This document shows positions 1 through 6,415 of a stretch of 9,919 bases of DNA, one piece after another. The stretch covers positions 1 to 9,919 of the forward strand of contig USSZ01000035.1 in assembly GCA_900557645.1 (NCBI GenBank), written 5' to 3'. Each line of letters opens with the position of its first letter. The first letter of the stretch is position 1. A program made the position numbers and the translations under genes. The DNA is from an uncultured Eubacteriales bacterium (lineage in GTDB: Bacteria > Bacillota > Clostridia > Christensenellales > UBA1242). The notes under the pieces were generated by a model that was given only the letters and a program-made list of their open reading frames with translations, searched no databases and had not been told where the DNA came from.

Positions 1-574
1 ACAATATATCTGGTACTTTTCTATCTCTAAATATAACAGGTTTAGTATATTGTGGATATTCAAGCATTCCCGAAGAAAAACTTTCTTCCTCTAAACTTTC
101 CTTATTTATCACACCATCTACATATCTTGACAGAGCATCTATTATTATCATCGCAGGGAGTTCGCCACCAGTAAGAACATAATCTCCAACAGAAATTTCT
201 GTAGGATTAAATATATCTATTACTCTCTGGTCTATTCCTTCATAATGTCCACAAATAAATATTAAATGTTCTTCCTTTGCAAGATTTCTTACTATTTCAC
301 CATTTAAAACCTTTCCACTTGGACTTGGTAATAAAATTGTAGAATTATCTTTTTGAACACTTTTCACAGCATAGTAAACTGGCTCAACTGACATAAGCAT
401 TCCTGCACCACCACCAAAAGGATAATCATCACATTTCTTATGCTTATTCTTTGAGAAATCTCTTATATCAATTATATTTATCTCAAGCAAACCTTGCTCT
501 TTTGCTCGTTTTATTATGCTTGAATCTAAATATGAAAATGCTTCTGGGAAAAGAGTTAAAATGTCAATTATCAT
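1..574 (-). CDS. trmD: tRNA (guanine-N1-)-methyltransferase TrmD, partial (C-terminus beyond window)
   Basis: TrmD methylates N1 of G37, next to the anticodon, using S-adenosylmethionine and so prevents +1 frameshifting. I translated the minus strand by hand from the ATG at 572-574 and read 191 residues before the window edge. The start MIIDILTLFPE is typical. The family signature YPFGGGAGM (residues 51-59), the SPSGK segment, CGHYEGIDQR (109-118) and VGDYVLTGGELPAM (129-142) form the trefoil-knot SAM site. The catalytic-loop arginine is in SRY (R150). The family is usually about 230-250 residues, so roughly 40-60 C-terminal residues are missing at the left edge. The start overlaps the rimM stop in an ATGA arrangement, which indicates translational coupling. 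One point of interest: the residue aligned with the catalytic Asp169 of the E. coli and H. influenzae enzymes is Glu164 here (ESF instead of DSF). Confidence 0.97.
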   Translation of the reverse strand, partial: MIIDILTLFPEAFSYLDSSIIKRAKEQGLLEINIIDIRDFSKNKHKKCDDYPFGGGAGMLMSVEPVYYAVKSVQKDNSTILLPSPSGKVLNGEIVRNLAKEEHLIFICGHYEGIDQRVIDIFNPTEISVGDYVLTGGELPAMIIIDALSRYVDGVINKESLEEESFSSGMLEYPQYTKPVIFRDRKVPDIL

Positions 575-1056
575 AACATAACCTCTTTAATTTTTTCACT
601 ATCAACAATTAATCGGTTATTTTGTTTTTTAAACACATCATCAACATAAGGAACTTGATATTCACGCCCTTCTTTCTCTATGATAAAGATATCGCAGGCA
701 CCATAATTAATAACATCAATTATTTGTCCAACAATTTCATCTTTTTCATCATACAAAATCATTCCAATTAAATCGTCTATAAGAAAATCGTCCTCTTCTT
801 TTGCACTTTCTAATATCTCTTTTGGAATTTTAATTACTTGATTTCTATAATTTTCTGCATCATTTCTTGTTTTTATCTCATCAAATTTTATATAAACATA
901 TCCTTGTCTAACAGAGATATGCTCAATAGTCATAGTTTTTTCACCAACAACACAATTTTTAATTAAATTAAAAACAGCAAGGACATTTGTCAAAGGCATC
1001 GCTTTAACTTCGCCCTTTATTCCTTGCGGTTTTAATATCTTTGCAATTTCTATCAT
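571..1056 (-). CDS. rimM: 16S rRNA processing / 30S maturation factor RimM
   Basis: RimM binds ribosomal protein S19 and helps mature the head of the 30S subunit. The 161-residue length is normal for the family. The N-terminal RimM beta-barrel starts with IAKILKPQGIKGEVKAMPLT (residues 4-23), which carries the family's G-x-x-G-E-V-K element. The C-terminal PRC-barrel-like domain follows from about residue 90 (LIDDLIGM) and contains the conserved VPYVDDVFK segment near residue 134. The gene starts 2 bases after the khpA stop with no convincing Shine-Dalgarno sequence, and its stop overlaps the trmD start by 4 bases. Translation is therefore probably coupled on both sides. Its place between khpA and trmD is the usual Bacillota order; no ylqD-like gene lies between khpA and rimM. 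Confidence 0.96.
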   Translation of the reverse strand: MIEIAKILKPQGIKGEVKAMPLTNVLAVFNLIKNCVVGEKTMTIEHISVRQGYVYIKFDEIKTRNDAENYRNQVIKIPKEILESAKEEDDFLIDDLIGMILYDEKDEIVGQIIDVINYGACDIFIIEKEGREYQVPYVDDVFKKQNNRLIVDSEKIKEVML

Positions 1057-1058
1057 AT

Positions 1059-1289
1059 TTACTGACCAAACTTCACAAATGCTTTTTTGTGCTGTCTTGA
1101 TGAGATTGATTTTACGATTGCTCTTATGCTTGAAGCAACTTTACCAGATTTTCCAATCACCCTACCCATGTCCTCTTCTGCAACAAAAACATGATAAACG
1201 GTTTCATCATTTTCTTCTGTTTCAGTTACTTTTACGCTTTCTTCGTCAATAACTAAACTTTTGACGATATATTCAATAAGTTCTTTCAT
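1059..1289 (-). CDS. khpA: KH-domain RNA-binding protein KhpA (YlqC family)
   Basis: This is a small single-KH-domain RNA-binding protein of 76 residues, the usual KhpA length. In other Bacillota it partners with KhpB (Jag/EloR) and affects RNA metabolism and cell elongation. The KH GXXG loop is visible as GKSG within GRVIGKSGKVA (residues 42-52), which contacts single-stranded RNA. The N-terminus MKELIEYIVKSLV is typical. The start is preceded by AAGGAG on the minus strand, about 11 bases upstream. That is a rather long spacing, and most of it is a perfect 10-base palindrome, AACTTAAGTT. The gene follows rpsP by 30 bases and precedes rimM by 2, so it is inside the ribosome-maturation operon. 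Confidence 0.95.
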   Translation of the reverse strand: MKELIEYIVKSLVIDEESVKVTETEENDETVYHVFVAEEDMGRVIGKSGKVASSIRAIVKSISSRQHKKAFVKFGQ

Positions 1290-1290
1290 A

Positions 1291-1300
1291 AACTTAAGTT
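1291..1300. promoter_or_regulatory. Palindrome between SD and start codon of khpA
   Basis: AACTTAAGTT is a perfect 10-base palindrome that fills most of the space between the AAGGAG ribosome binding site (1301-1306, minus strand) and the khpA ATG. It is short and AT-rich and may be chance, but it could form a duplex or be a site affecting khpA translation. Confidence 0.2.
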
Positions 1301-1319
1301 CTCCTTAATTTGAGCATTT

Positions 1320-1568
1320 TTATTTTTCAATTATTCCACTTTTTACAAGAAGATTTTTTGCTGTATCGGTAGGTAAAGCACCATTTTTAAGCCAAGTTTT
1401 AGCCTTTTCAGCATCAATCTTTATTTCTGCAGGGTTTGTAAGTGGATTATAAGTTCCAATAATGTCAATAAATTTGCCATCTCTTGGTGCTCTTGAATCA
1501 GCAACTACAACTCTGTAGAATGGAGATTTTTTATCACCTTTTCTTGTAAGTCTAATTTTAACTGCCAT
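1320..1568 (-). CDS. rpsP: 30S ribosomal protein S16 (bS16)
   Basis: bS16 is an early-binding protein of the 30S subunit body. The 82-residue length is typical. The N-terminus MAVKIRLTRKGDKKSPFYRV followed by VVADSRAPRDGKFIDIIGTY is the classic S16 signature, and the mid-protein segment YNPL...WLKNGALPTDT also fits. The start is fixed by a strong AAGGAGG (1574-1580, minus strand) 5 bases before the ATG. A 90-base leader separates it from ffh and contains a small hairpin. No clear promoter was found in that leader, so transcription probably continues from ylxM-ffh. Confidence 0.98.
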   Translation of the reverse strand: MAVKIRLTRKGDKKSPFYRVVVADSRAPRDGKFIDIIGTYNPLTNPAEIKIDAEKAKTWLKNGALPTDTAKNLLVKSGIIEK

Positions 1569-1590
1569 CTTTTCCTCCTTTAAAATTTTT

Positions 1591-1605
1591 GCAATTGTTA
1601 ATTGC
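1591..1605 (-). promoter_or_regulatory. Small stem-loop in the ffh-rpsP intergenic leader
   Basis: GCAATT and AATTGC form a perfect 6-base-pair stem with a 3-base loop, 10 bases upstream of the rpsP Shine-Dalgarno sequence. No T-run follows on the transcribed strand, so it is not an intrinsic terminator. It could be an mRNA processing or translational-control element. The same gap also holds the 10-base palindrome ATAACGTTAT (1626-1635). Function is unknown. Confidence 0.25.
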
Positions 1606-1658
1606 TATTGTATAGTCATCTTACGATAACGTTATACCGAAATTAGTTTTTTATTTTA

Positions 1659-2972
1659 TTAAAACAATCCTTTTCTAAATTTACCATTTTTTAATTGCTT
1701 CATCATTTCTTTTGATTGTTCAAATTGTTTTAAAAGTTGATTGACCTGTTGTATTGAAGTGCCACTACCTTTGGCAATTCTCTGACGTCTGCTAGCCTTT
1801 ATAATATCAGGATTTTTTCGCTCTTGTGGGGTCATTGATTGAATTATTGCTTTATTGACTAAAATTTGATTTTCATCAATATCAAGATTTTTAATTTTTC
1901 CACCAAGTCCAGGTATCATACCTAAAATATCTTTGATATTCCCCATTTTTTTCAAACTATCAATTTGTGCAAGATAATCATCGAAAGTAAATGAATTTTC
2001 TCTAAATTTTTTCTCCATTTCTTTCGCCTGTTCTTCACTCACTGCCTCTTGTGCTTTTTCAATAAGCGAAAGGACATCACCCATACCTAATATTCTGCTT
2101 GCAATTCTGTCTGGGTAGAAAGGTTCAATATCTCCAATCTTTTCACCAACACCTGTAAATTTTATAGGCTTGCCAGTAATCGCTTTAATAGAAAGTGCTG
2201 CACCACCTCTTGTATCACCATCAAGTTTTGTAAGTATAATTCCAGTTATGTCAAGGTCTTTATTAAATGAATCTGCAACAGTTACAGCATCTTGACCAGT
2301 CATTGCATCTACAACAAGCAAAATTTCAGCAGGCGAAACTTCTTTTTTAATATTTTTTAGTTCATTCATAAGTTCTTCATTTATGTGAAGTCTTCCAGCC
2401 GTATCAATAATAACAGTGTCAAAGCCTTGTTTTTTTGCATGTTCTACTGCTTGTTTTGCAGTTTTTACAGGATTTTGTGTCCCTTTCTCAAAAACTTCAA
2501 CATTTGCCTGCTTTCCGACAACTTGCAACTGATTAATGGCTGCTGGTCTGTATATATCACATGCAACTAAAAGTGGCTTTTTGCCTGACTTTTTAAGATG
2601 TGCACCAAGTTTAGCACACATTGTTGTCTTTCCTGCACCTTGAAGACCACACATCATAATAATTGTTGGTGGTGCTGGCGATACTGCAAGTTTTTGATTG
2701 TTTGAAGACATTAAAGCAGTCAGTTCATCTTTAACAATTTTTATTACTTGTTGTGCTGGAGTTAAACTTTTTAAAACCTCATCACCTACTGCTTTTTCAG
2801 AAACAGTTTTAACAAAATCTTTGGCAACCATATAATTTACATCGGCTTCAAGAAGTGCAATACGAACTTCTCTCATCGCCTCTTTTATTTCAAGTTCTGT
2901 CAAACGTCCCTTTTTTGTAAGTTTTGAGAAAATATGGTTAAACTTTTCCGATAATGATGAAAATAATGCCAT
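1659..2972 (-). CDS. ffh: Signal recognition particle protein Ffh (SRP54)
   Basis: Ffh is the GTPase subunit of the signal recognition particle. It binds SRP RNA and signal peptides and delivers ribosome-nascent chains to FtsY at the membrane. The 437 residues show the N domain (about 1-90), then the G domain with GLQGAGKTT (109-117, P-loop), DTAGR (190-194) and TKLD (248-251). The methionine-rich M domain runs from about 300, with SRRQRIAKGSG (394-404) as the SRP-RNA-binding segment. M-domain features such as KKMGNIKDILGMIPG are intact, and the length is typical. The start is preceded by AGGAGGG in the 15-base gap after ylxM. The ylxM-ffh pairing is standard in Bacillota. Confidence 0.98.
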   Translation of the reverse strand: MALFSSLSEKFNHIFSKLTKKGRLTELEIKEAMREVRIALLEADVNYMVAKDFVKTVSEKAVGDEVLKSLTPAQQVIKIVKDELTALMSSNNQKLAVSPAPPTIIMMCGLQGAGKTTMCAKLGAHLKKSGKKPLLVACDIYRPAAINQLQVVGKQANVEVFEKGTQNPVKTAKQAVEHAKKQGFDTVIIDTAGRLHINEELMNELKNIKKEVSPAEILLVVDAMTGQDAVTVADSFNKDLDITGIILTKLDGDTRGGAALSIKAITGKPIKFTGVGEKIGDIEPFYPDRIASRILGMGDVLSLIEKAQEAVSEEQAKEMEKKFRENSFTFDDYLAQIDSLKKMGNIKDILGMIPGLGGKIKNLDIDENQILVNKAIIQSMTPQERKNPDIIKASRRQRIAKGSGTSIQQVNQLLKQFEQSKEMMKQLKNGKFRKGLF

Positions 2973-2987
2973 TATCCCTCCTATTTT

Positions 2988-3257
2988 CTATTTAGATTTC
3001 AAACTTTCTATCTCTTTTTCAAGTTTTTCAAGTTTCTTTAAAAAACATAGTTTTTCTTCAAAACTTTTCAATTTTATTTCTGCCTTTGTTATACTATCTC
3101 TAGCAGCCTGTCTTGAAATTTTCAAGTTTTCTGCAATTTCACTTAATGTCAAGTCATCATTAAGATACAATGACAAAATCTCTCTTTGTCCACTACTTAA
3201 CAGTGCCCCATACGCATCAAACAATTTGCAAAGATAAACATTTTCTTCAACTTTCAT
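2988..3257 (-). CDS. ylxM: YlxM/p13-family HTH protein, SRP-associated
   Basis: This 89-residue protein belongs to the YlxM (UPF0122) family, which is nearly always encoded directly before ffh. In streptococci YlxM has been reported to modulate SRP function. It resembles sigma-70 region 4: a helix-turn-helix is visible at about residues 35-58 (LSEIAENLKISRQAARDSI), followed by a charged helix with coiled-coil character (KLKSFEEKLCFLKKLEKLEK). The N-terminal half contains LSSGQREILSLYLNDDL, also typical. Translation starts at the ATG at 3257, with AAAGG 5 bases upstream. It is the first gene of the ylxM-ffh-rpsP-khpA-rimM-trmD unit and has its own promoter at 3295-3323. Whether the family binds nucleic acid in vivo is not shown here. 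Confidence 0.93.
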   Translation of the reverse strand: MKVEENVYLCKLFDAYGALLSSGQREILSLYLNDDLTLSEIAENLKISRQAARDSITKAEIKLKSFEEKLCFLKKLEKLEKEIESLKSK

Positions 3258-3266
3258 AACAGCCTT

Positions 3267-3290
3267 TTGTAAAGCAGTTTTACTTTACAA
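3267..3290 (-). promoter_or_regulatory. Inverted repeat at the ylxM transcript 5' end
   Basis: TTGTAAAG and CTTTACAA form a perfect 8-base inverted repeat with an 8-base centre. Counting from the -10 box, the predicted +1 is a G at about 3288, inside the upstream arm. The mRNA would thus begin with a 6-base-pair stem-loop (GTAAAG/CTTTAC) ending next to the AAAGG ribosome binding site. It could act as an operator over the start site or as a 5'-terminal hairpin that stabilises or controls the message. Confidence 0.45.
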
Positions 3291-3294
3291 GTTG

Positions 3295-3323
3295 ATTATA
3301 TCACATACTTTTTCTTTTAGCAA
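3295..3323 (-). promoter_or_regulatory. Promoter of the ylxM-ffh-rpsP-khpA-rimM-trmD operon
   Basis: On the minus strand, TTGCTA (3318-3323) and TATAAT (3295-3300) are separated by exactly 17 bases. A TG one base before the -10 gives an extended -10 element. The pair matches the vegetative sigma-A consensus at 4/6 and 6/6. It lies 38-66 bases upstream of the ylxM ATG. No strong terminator separates it from hemW, so read-through from the lepA promoter is also possible. Confidence 0.75.
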
Positions 3324-3370
3324 GCATTTTTTTAATTTTGTTTAATTATCATTATTAAATTGCAATTTTT

Positions 3371-4480
3371 TTAAGGAAGTAGTTTTAAAATAATATAATT
3401 ATTTACTCCATAATATTCAGGATTTAAAAATAGTCGCTTTTTTTCATTTAAAATAATTTTTTTATCTTTTAATTCTTTAAAATTATTATTTTTTTCAATA
3501 TTATATCCTAATGATTGCAAATAATTTTTATCTACTCCATATTTACATCGAAGTCCTAACATTATATGCTCTTCAATAAGTTCTTCATTTGTTAGTTTTT
3601 CTTCAAAACTTTTCTTATTTTCATAATAATTTTCAAAAACTGAAGAATTTGCACTTCTAACTTTATTTATATATGAATGTGCTGACAAGCCAAATCCTAT
3701 ATAATCTTCCCCTATCCAATACTTTGAGTTATGCCTGCTTTCATACCCCTTTAAAGCAAAGTTTGAAACCTCATATCTTTCAAACCCATTTTCTTTTAAA
3801 TAATTAGCACAAGCATTATAAATTTCAACGCTTTGGTCATCGTTTGGTAATGTTATTAAGTTTTTATCAAGCATACTTTTAAGTAGTGTTCCATCTTCAA
3901 TCTGAAGCATATAACAAGAAAAATGTTTAACACCTAAATCTTTTAAAATTTTAAGTTGACTTATAAACGATTGTTTAGTCTGCCCCATTATTCCAATTAA
4001 AAGGTCTACTGAAATGTTTTCAAATCCTGCTTCTTTTGCACTTTTAATTACATCTATAACCTGATGACTGTTATGCAATCGATTTAAAAACTTAAGGTCT
4101 TCGTCATATAAACTTTGCACACCTAAAGAAAATCTATTTATTCCTAACTTTTTATAAAATTTTAATTTTTCATAACTTATTGAATTAGGATTACATTCTA
4201 TAGTAATTTCACAATCTTTTGCAACAATAAAATTTTGTCTTATCGCCACCAAAATCAACTCTATATTATGAAGCGATAAAATACTAGGTGTTCCACCACC
4301 TATATAAATACTGTCAACATCTCTAGATTTTTTAGCCAAATTATTAGCCGTGCTTACAATTTCTTTTGTTAAATGCGATATATATTTTTCTTCTTCACTA
4401 TCTTTATTTGTAAAAGAAGAAAATGCACAATAAATACATTTTCTTTCACAAAAAGGCACATGAACATATATTCCAAGCAT
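3371..4480 (-). CDS. hemW: HemW, radical SAM heme chaperone (HemN-like)
   Basis: HemW is a radical SAM family protein that binds heme and is thought to hand it to target proteins; it was often annotated as oxygen-independent coproporphyrinogen oxidase. The 369-residue length is normal. The [4Fe-4S] motif CxxxCxxC is at C11, C15 and C18 in VPFCERKCIYCAF. The cluster is followed by AF rather than the extra cysteine of true HemN, which supports HemW. SAM-binding GGGTPS is at 61-66, RFSLGVQS at 116-123 and the HNSKYW element at 250-255. A C-terminal HemN-type domain with MLGLRCKYGVD (about 307-317) follows. The ATG directly abuts the lepA TAA, so the two are co-transcribed, an arrangement known from other Bacillota. 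No heme biosynthesis gene is visible in the window. Confidence 0.95.
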   Translation of the reverse strand: MLGIYVHVPFCERKCIYCAFSSFTNKDSEEEKYISHLTKEIVSTANNLAKKSRDVDSIYIGGGTPSILSLHNIELILVAIRQNFIVAKDCEITIECNPNSISYEKLKFYKKLGINRFSLGVQSLYDEDLKFLNRLHNSHQVIDVIKSAKEAGFENISVDLLIGIMGQTKQSFISQLKILKDLGVKHFSCYMLQIEDGTLLKSMLDKNLITLPNDDQSVEIYNACANYLKENGFERYEVSNFALKGYESRHNSKYWIGEDYIGFGLSAHSYINKVRSANSSVFENYYENKKSFEEKLTNEELIEEHIMLGLRCKYGVDKNYLQSLGYNIEKNNNFKELKDKKIILNEKKRLFLNPEYYGVNNYIILKLLP

Positions 4481-6289
4481 TTATTTATCCTCATCATCAA
4501 GTTTTAAAATTGACATAAATGCTTCAGATGGTATTTCAACAGAACCTATTTTTCTCATCCTTTTCTTTCCTTCTTTCTGCTTTTCAAGAAGTTTTCTTTT
4601 TCTTGATATATCACCACCATAACATTTTGCAAGAACATCTTTTCTCATTGCAGAAATAGTTTCACGTGCTATAACCTTCGTCCCTATCGCTGCTTGAATT
4701 GGCACTTCAAACAACTGCCTTGGAATAATTTTTTTTAGTTTTTCTGTCAAAGCCCGTCCTCTAGAATAAGCCTTATCCTTATGGACTATAATTGAAAGTG
4801 CATCACATTTTTCACCATTAAGGAGTATATCAACCTTTACAAGATCGCTTTGCTTGTAACCAGCAAGTTCATAATCAAAACTCGCATACCCTTTTGTTCT
4901 TGACTTTAAACTATCAAAAAAATCAAAAACTATTTCACCTAATGGCAAAACATAGTTGACTTTAACTCTGTTTGCATCAAGATATATCAAATCTTTATAT
5001 ATTCCACGTTTATCTTGGCACAACTCCATAATCGCTCCAACATATTGTGGCGGTGTATATATGCTTGCCTTTACAACAGGCTCTTCAATATATTCAATCT
5101 CTACAGGCGATGGCAATGCCGATGGATTTGAAATCTCAAGCATCTCACCATTTGTTTTAAAAACATGATAGTATACACTTGGTGCTGTTGTGATAATATC
5201 AAGATTAAATTCTCTTTCAATTCTTTCTGTAATTATTTCAAGATGCAATAGTCCTAAAAAACCACAGCGGAAACCAAATCCCAGAGCCTGTGATACTTCT
5301 GGCATAAAATCAAGAGATGCATCATTTAACTTTAATTTTTCAAGTGCATCTTTTAATTCATTATATTTTGCCCCATCAACAGGAAAAACACCACAAAATA
5401 CAACGGGTTGAACTTTTTTATATCCAGGCAATGGCTTATCTATTGGATTTTCAGCATGAGTAATTGTATCGCCAACTTCGACATCTGAAATATTCTTGAT
5501 TGAACCGGCAATATAACCAACATCTCCTGCTTTTAACTGGTCTATTATTTTCTCATTTGGAACAAATATTCCAACTTCAGTAACATCATATATTTTACCC
5601 GTTTGCATCATCTTAATTTTGTCGCCAACCTTTATAGTTCCATCAAAAACTCGAATAAGACAAATTGCTCCTTTAAAATTATCATAATAACTATCAAATA
5701 TTAAACATTTTAGTTTTCCGTTTTCATCACCTTTAGGAGATGGAAATTCTTTTACAATCATTTCTAAAACTTGGTCAATATTAGTCCCATCTTTTGCAGA
5801 TATACAAGGAGCATGCATTGCAGGCACACCAACAACATCTTCAATTTCTTTTTTAACTTCTTCAGGTCTTGCACTTGGAAGGTCAATCTTATTTATAACT
5901 GGCAAAATGTCGAGATTATTATCAATAGCAAGATAGGCATTTGCAAGTGTCTGTGCTTCTACCCCCTGTGATGCATCAACTATAAGAATTGCCCCCTCAC
6001 ATGCAGCAAGTGAACGTGAAACCTCATAAGTAAAGTCAACATGCCCTGGAGTGTCAATAAGGTTTAATTCATAATCTTCACCATTGTAATGATAATTCAT
6101 TCTTGTTGGAGTAAGTTTTATAGTAATTCCTTTTTCTCTTTCTAGATCCATATTATCAAGAATTTGTTCTTGCATATCTCTTTTTGCAAGCGTTCCTGTT
6201 TTTTCTATTAAGCGATCAGCAAGCGTAGACTTGCCATGGTCTATATGTGCAACAATACAAAAATTTCTTATTTTATTTATTCTTTCCAT
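4481..6289 (-). CDS. lepA: Elongation factor 4 (LepA), ribosome-associated GTPase
   Basis: LepA/EF4 is a translational GTPase related to EF-G that acts on the ribosome. It is linked to back-translocation, initiation and 30S assembly. The 602 residues match the family's usual length of about 600. The G domain shows AHIDHGKST (14-22), the switch segment EREKGITIK (50-58), DTPGHVDF (79-86) and NKID (133-136). EF-G-like domains II, III and V follow. The LepA-specific C-terminal domain ends with GSVEIPSEAFMSILKLDDEDK-like sequence. The start MERINKIRNFCIVAHIDHG leaves only the short N-terminal extension expected. No Shine-Dalgarno sequence precedes the ATG, and the promoter is so close that the mRNA should be leaderless. 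The gene abuts hemW downstream and is divergent from the mTERF-like gene. Confidence 0.98.
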   Translation of the reverse strand: MERINKIRNFCIVAHIDHGKSTLADRLIEKTGTLAKRDMQEQILDNMDLEREKGITIKLTPTRMNYHYNGEDYELNLIDTPGHVDFTYEVSRSLAACEGAILIVDASQGVEAQTLANAYLAIDNNLDILPVINKIDLPSARPEEVKKEIEDVVGVPAMHAPCISAKDGTNIDQVLEMIVKEFPSPKGDENGKLKCLIFDSYYDNFKGAICLIRVFDGTIKVGDKIKMMQTGKIYDVTEVGIFVPNEKIIDQLKAGDVGYIAGSIKNISDVEVGDTITHAENPIDKPLPGYKKVQPVVFCGVFPVDGAKYNELKDALEKLKLNDASLDFMPEVSQALGFGFRCGFLGLLHLEIITERIEREFNLDIITTAPSVYYHVFKTNGEMLEISNPSALPSPVEIEYIEEPVVKASIYTPPQYVGAIMELCQDKRGIYKDLIYLDANRVKVNYVLPLGEIVFDFFDSLKSRTKGYASFDYELAGYKQSDLVKVDILLNGEKCDALSIIVHKDKAYSRGRALTEKLKKIIPRQLFEVPIQAAIGTKVIARETISAMRKDVLAKCYGGDISRKRKLLEKQKEGKKRMRKIGSVEIPSEAFMSILKLDDEDK

Positions 6290-6296
6290 GTTTAAA

Positions 6297-6325
6297 ATTA
6301 TATCTAATCTTTAAAAATAAATCAA
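6297..6325 (-). promoter_or_regulatory. lepA-hemW promoter, predicted to give a leaderless mRNA
   Basis: On the minus strand, TTGATT (6320-6325) and TATAAT (6297-6302) are 17 bases apart, matching the sigma-A consensus at 4/6 and 6/6. Only 7 bases separate the -10 from the lepA ATG. The predicted +1 is therefore the base before, or the A of, the start codon. This agrees with the absence of any ribosome binding site. Confidence 0.7.
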
Positions 6326-6353
6326 TCTTTTTTCATTTACTTTAGCCTTATAA

Positions 6354-6382
6354 TTGACTTAAAAACATAATTAACATATAAT
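6354..6382 (+). promoter_or_regulatory. Promoter of the mTERF-like gene
   Basis: TTGACT (6354-6359) and TATAAT (6377-6382) are separated by exactly 17 bases, an almost perfect vegetative promoter (5/6 and 6/6). The predicted start is near 6389, giving a leader of about 27 bases that includes AGGAGA. It lies back to back with the lepA promoter, with 28 bases between the two -35 boxes. Confidence 0.8.
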
Positions 6383-6415
6383 ATTGTTTTGTAAATTTCA
6401 CTTTAGGAGAATAAA

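Noticed and set aside
3301..3370. Intrinsic terminator after hemW
   Set aside because: Only a 6-base-pair all-AT stem (TTTAAT/ATTAAA) is present, with no proper T-run on the transcribed strand.
4956..5971. Plus-strand open frames inside lepA, and likewise inside ffh and the phosphoesterase gene
   Set aside because: They lie antisense to well-conserved genes, show no family signatures and have no convincing ribosome binding sites; they are shadows.
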